NCBI GenBank assembly: GCA_023441625.1
Contig: JAEZOA010000169.1
Span: 1 to 7,671 of the forward strand
DNA from: Bacillota bacterium
Lineage (GTDB): Bacteria > Bacillota > Clostridia > Acetivibrionales > DSM-1351
DNA: 7,671 bases
Direction of reading: 5' to 3'
Positions 6,533 to 7,671 of this stretch are shown here, piece by piece (the stretch's first letter is position 1; the number at the start of each line of letters is the position of its first letter). The notes beneath the pieces are model-generated. The model saw nothing but the letters and a program-made list of their open reading frames with translations, did no database searches and was not told where the DNA came from. The position numbers were made by a program, and so were the translations under genes.

Positions 6533-6561
6533 AAGATATCAGTTTTTACCGAATGAGTCAA
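6533..6561 (-). promoter_or_regulatory. Promoter of the folC-TPR operon
   Basis: On the minus strand, TTGACT (6556-6561) and TATCTT (6533-6538) are 17 bp apart. The -35 box matches consensus at five of six positions. Transcription would start near 6526, about 25 nt before the folC ATG. A perfect TATAAT at 6522-6527 has no -35 partner and would start transcription inside the ribosome binding site, so it is less likely. Confidence 0.55.
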
Positions 6562-6607
6562 TCATAAAAGTAAAATAAGCAAAATAAAACAAATTTTTCC
6601 ATAAATA

Positions 6608-7195
6608 TCACGAATTTAAAAGCTCAATAATATCCTCCTTGTTATAAACAGAAGTATTTATTCCCATACTATTTAATGATGTATAGTCAAAAATCTCTAA
6701 TTTACATAGTTCAGATCTCTTGTCTGGTTCTAAGCTAAAAAACTCCGCCAAACTAATTTGGCAGTCAGATTTTAGTATATAATATTTAACTCCAATATCA
6801 GGAAGTATTTCCCTGAGTCTTGAGTCACACCAAGCTTCGTGAGGTAAAAATGCAATTATTTCAAAACCTTCTATCTTTTTGCCTTGCGCTGAAATTGAGA
6901 ATATAGATTTTTTAGAAGTTATTGTTTTACTTTTGTTTTTATATTCCACTCCTATTTCACTAAAGCCTGTAATTAACTTTGTGGCAAGTTCCTTGCCATA
7001 CTTCTCAGTTAAATTAAGAAATGAACTATCTACTTCAGCAATAATATTATCTGTTCCTTTTAATGTTGATATTATTTCATAACTCACTTGAGAATTATCC
7101 ATATTCTTAGCTGAATAAGCAATAGAGTATTGCGAAAGTTCTGAATCTTTGCTACGAGTATTATCTTTTATTTTAGTTTTAATATTCTTATTCAT
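6608..7195 (-). CDS. Hypothetical protein, unrecognised family
   Basis: I do not recognise this 195-aa protein. The first 35 or so residues are polar and rich in Lys, Asn and Ser, and probably disordered. The rest looks alpha/beta: an amphipathic stretch near residues 55-80 (LTEKYGKELATKLITGFSEI), a basic serine-rich segment near 88-97, and then strand-helix-strand from GFEIIAFLPHEAW to VKYYILKSD (about 114-153). Three cysteines (WCDS, SDCQ, ELCK) do not form a metal-site pattern. There is no signal peptide or membrane helix, so it should be cytoplasmic. The ATG at 7193-7195 has GAGAGGG 5 nt upstream, and its own promoter with an internal palindrome lies at 7235-7263, which supports a real and regulated gene. 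folC starts 107 nt downstream behind a separate promoter, so a functional link to folate is not implied. It may be lineage-specific. Confidence 0.75.
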   Translation of the reverse strand: MNKNIKTKIKDNTRSKDSELSQYSIAYSAKNMDNSQVSYEIISTLKGTDNIIAEVDSSFLNLTEKYGKELATKLITGFSEIGVEYKNKSKTITSKKSIFSISAQGKKIEGFEIIAFLPHEAWCDSRLREILPDIGVKYYILKSDCQISLAEFFSLEPDKRSELCKLEIFDYTSLNSMGINTSVYNKEDIIELLNS

Positions 7196-7234
7196 TGCTA
7201 CCCTCTCAAAGTATTTATTAACTTAGCTGCTTTC

Positions 7235-7263
7235 ATTATATACTTCATATTATGAATTGTGAA
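7235..7263 (-). promoter_or_regulatory. Promoter of the hypothetical gene with an internal palindrome
   Basis: On the minus strand, TTCACA (7258-7263) and a perfect TATAAT (7235-7240) are separated by 17 bp, about 40 nt before the ATG at 7195. Inside the spacer lies TTCATATTATGAA (7244-7256), a perfect 6+1+6 palindrome. A protein bound there would block RNA polymerase, so it is a candidate operator; the binding factor is unknown. Confidence 0.6.
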
Positions 7264-7315
7264 GGCTTAGAATTATACCTCCATCGTTATAAAACATGTT
7301 TAAAGATAGGCAGTT

Positions 7316-7403
7316 AAAAAAGCCGACTTTATACCTCCCCTAATATAGCTAATATTATTTAGCTGCTTAATTATAGGGTACAGTCCATTTAGTCGGCCTT
7401 TTC
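7316..7403 (-). terminator. Nested stem structure, probable terminator of pgi
   Basis: About 30 nt past the pgi stop codon, the transcript can form an outer stem (AAAAGGCCGACT, 7391-7402, with AGTCGGCTTTT, 7317-7328), then T6 running into TTAACTG. The enclosed 62 nt contain a middle stem (CCCTATAAT with ATATTAGGG, partly mismatched) and an inner AGCTAA/TTAGCT hairpin. The outer stem with its U-run fits a Rho-independent terminator, but the long, internally folded loop is unusual. On the opposite strand only four T follow, so termination there would be weak. Confidence 0.6.
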
Positions 7404-7429
7404 AAAAAAATCTATTTACATCATCTAAT

Positions 7430-7671
7430 TTATTTTTTTAATCTTGCTTCAAGCTCACTCTTCTGCTCTTCATAACCTGGTTTTCCAAGAAGAGCAAACA
7501 TATTTTTCTTATAGCTCTCTACTCCAGGTTGGTCAAATGGATTTACAGCAAGTAAGTAGCCACTTATTCCACATGCCTTTTCAAAGAAATATACCATACT
7601 TCCAAAATAGTATTCTGTAAGTTCTGGCACATCAATTATCAAATTGGGCACTCCGCCATCTGTGTGGGCGA
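7430..7671 (-). CDS. pgi: Glucose-6-phosphate isomerase, C-terminal part (cut by the window edge)
   Basis: The last 79 residues of phosphoglucose isomerase, the cytoplasmic enzyme interconverting glucose 6-phosphate and fructose 6-phosphate in glycolysis and gluconeogenesis. The fragment contains GYLLAVNPFDQPGVESYK, which fits the second PGI signature; its final lysine is the conserved catalytic-site lysine. The preceding HTDGGVPNLII and YYFGSMVYFFEKAC are typical of the clostridial and Bacillus short form. The chain ends normally with GKPGYEEQKSELEARLKK and a TAA at 7430-7432. The reading frame continues past the right edge, so the gene is truncated only by the window. A nested terminator follows it, separating it from the hypothetical gene downstream. 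Confidence 0.95.
   Translation of the reverse strand, partial: AHTDGGVPNLIIDVPELTEYYFGSMVYFFEKACGISGYLLAVNPFDQPGVESYKKNMFALLGKPGYEEQKSELEARLKK

Noticed and set aside
6879..7082. 67-codon plus-strand open frame opposite the hypothetical gene
   Set aside because: The minus-strand frame is longer and has a good ribosome binding site and promoter; the plus frame has no such signals.
7272..7277. Second TATAAT upstream of the hypothetical gene
   Set aside because: At 17 bp upstream there is only AACATG, a poor -35 box, while the promoter at 7235-7263 has both boxes.
7274..7338. 9-bp direct repeat TATACCTCC at 7274-7282 and 7330-7338
   Set aside because: Two copies of a 9-mer in AT-rich DNA can occur by chance; the second lies inside the terminator structure and no third copy is seen.
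1..7671. CRISPR array, tRNA or rRNA genes, phage or toxin-antitoxin modules
   Set aside because: No regularly spaced direct repeats, no cloverleaf or rRNA-like stretch, and every long frame is accounted for by ordinary genes.

Overview
The window is an AT-rich stretch from a low-GC Gram-positive bacterium. Protein resemblance, strong Shine-Dalgarno sites and gene content point to an anaerobic clostridium; a Ruminiclostridium-like organism is my best guess, from memory of protein style and not from any search. Every convincing gene lies on the minus strand, so transcription runs from high to low coordinates. Both edges cut a gene: the C-terminus of glucose-6-phosphate isomerase (pgi) on the right and the N-terminus of homoserine dehydrogenase (hom) on the left.

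In transcription order: (1) pgi ends at 7430 and is followed by a nested stem structure with a U-run (7316-7403), read as its terminator. (2) An unrecognised 195-aa protein (6608-7195) has its own good promoter, with a perfect 13-nt palindrome between -35 and -10. (3) folC (5226-6500) and a membrane-anchored TPR protein (4060-5193) are 32 nt apart, share a promoter at 6533-6561 and end at a simple terminator (3976-4006). (4) A patatin-like lipid acyl hydrolase (2792-3874) stands alone. (5) thrC (1087-2586) has a probable promoter just after the patatin gene and a structured leader of about 130 nt. (6) A 187-bp imperfect palindrome ending in a T-run on the transcribed strand (864-1057) separates thrC from the next unit. 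(7) A PheB/UPF0735-type ACT-domain protein (335-775) and hom (from 260) follow a well-formed promoter at 834-862.

The left third is a threonine-biosynthesis cluster. Hom makes homoserine and ThrC makes threonine from phosphohomoserine; the kinase ThrB is not in the window. Between them sits a small protein with an HTH-like segment and an amino-acid-sensing ACT domain, a plausible regulator of the pathway. The remaining genes serve central metabolism (pgi), folate (folC), lipid hydrolysis (patatin) and possibly the envelope (TPR protein).

The most unusual items are the large palindrome at the thrC/ACT boundary, the HTH-plus-ACT protein beside hom and thrC, the structured thrC leader, the palindrome inside the promoter of the unknown gene, and that gene itself. 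I see no CRISPR array, tRNA, rRNA, phage gene or intact insertion sequence.
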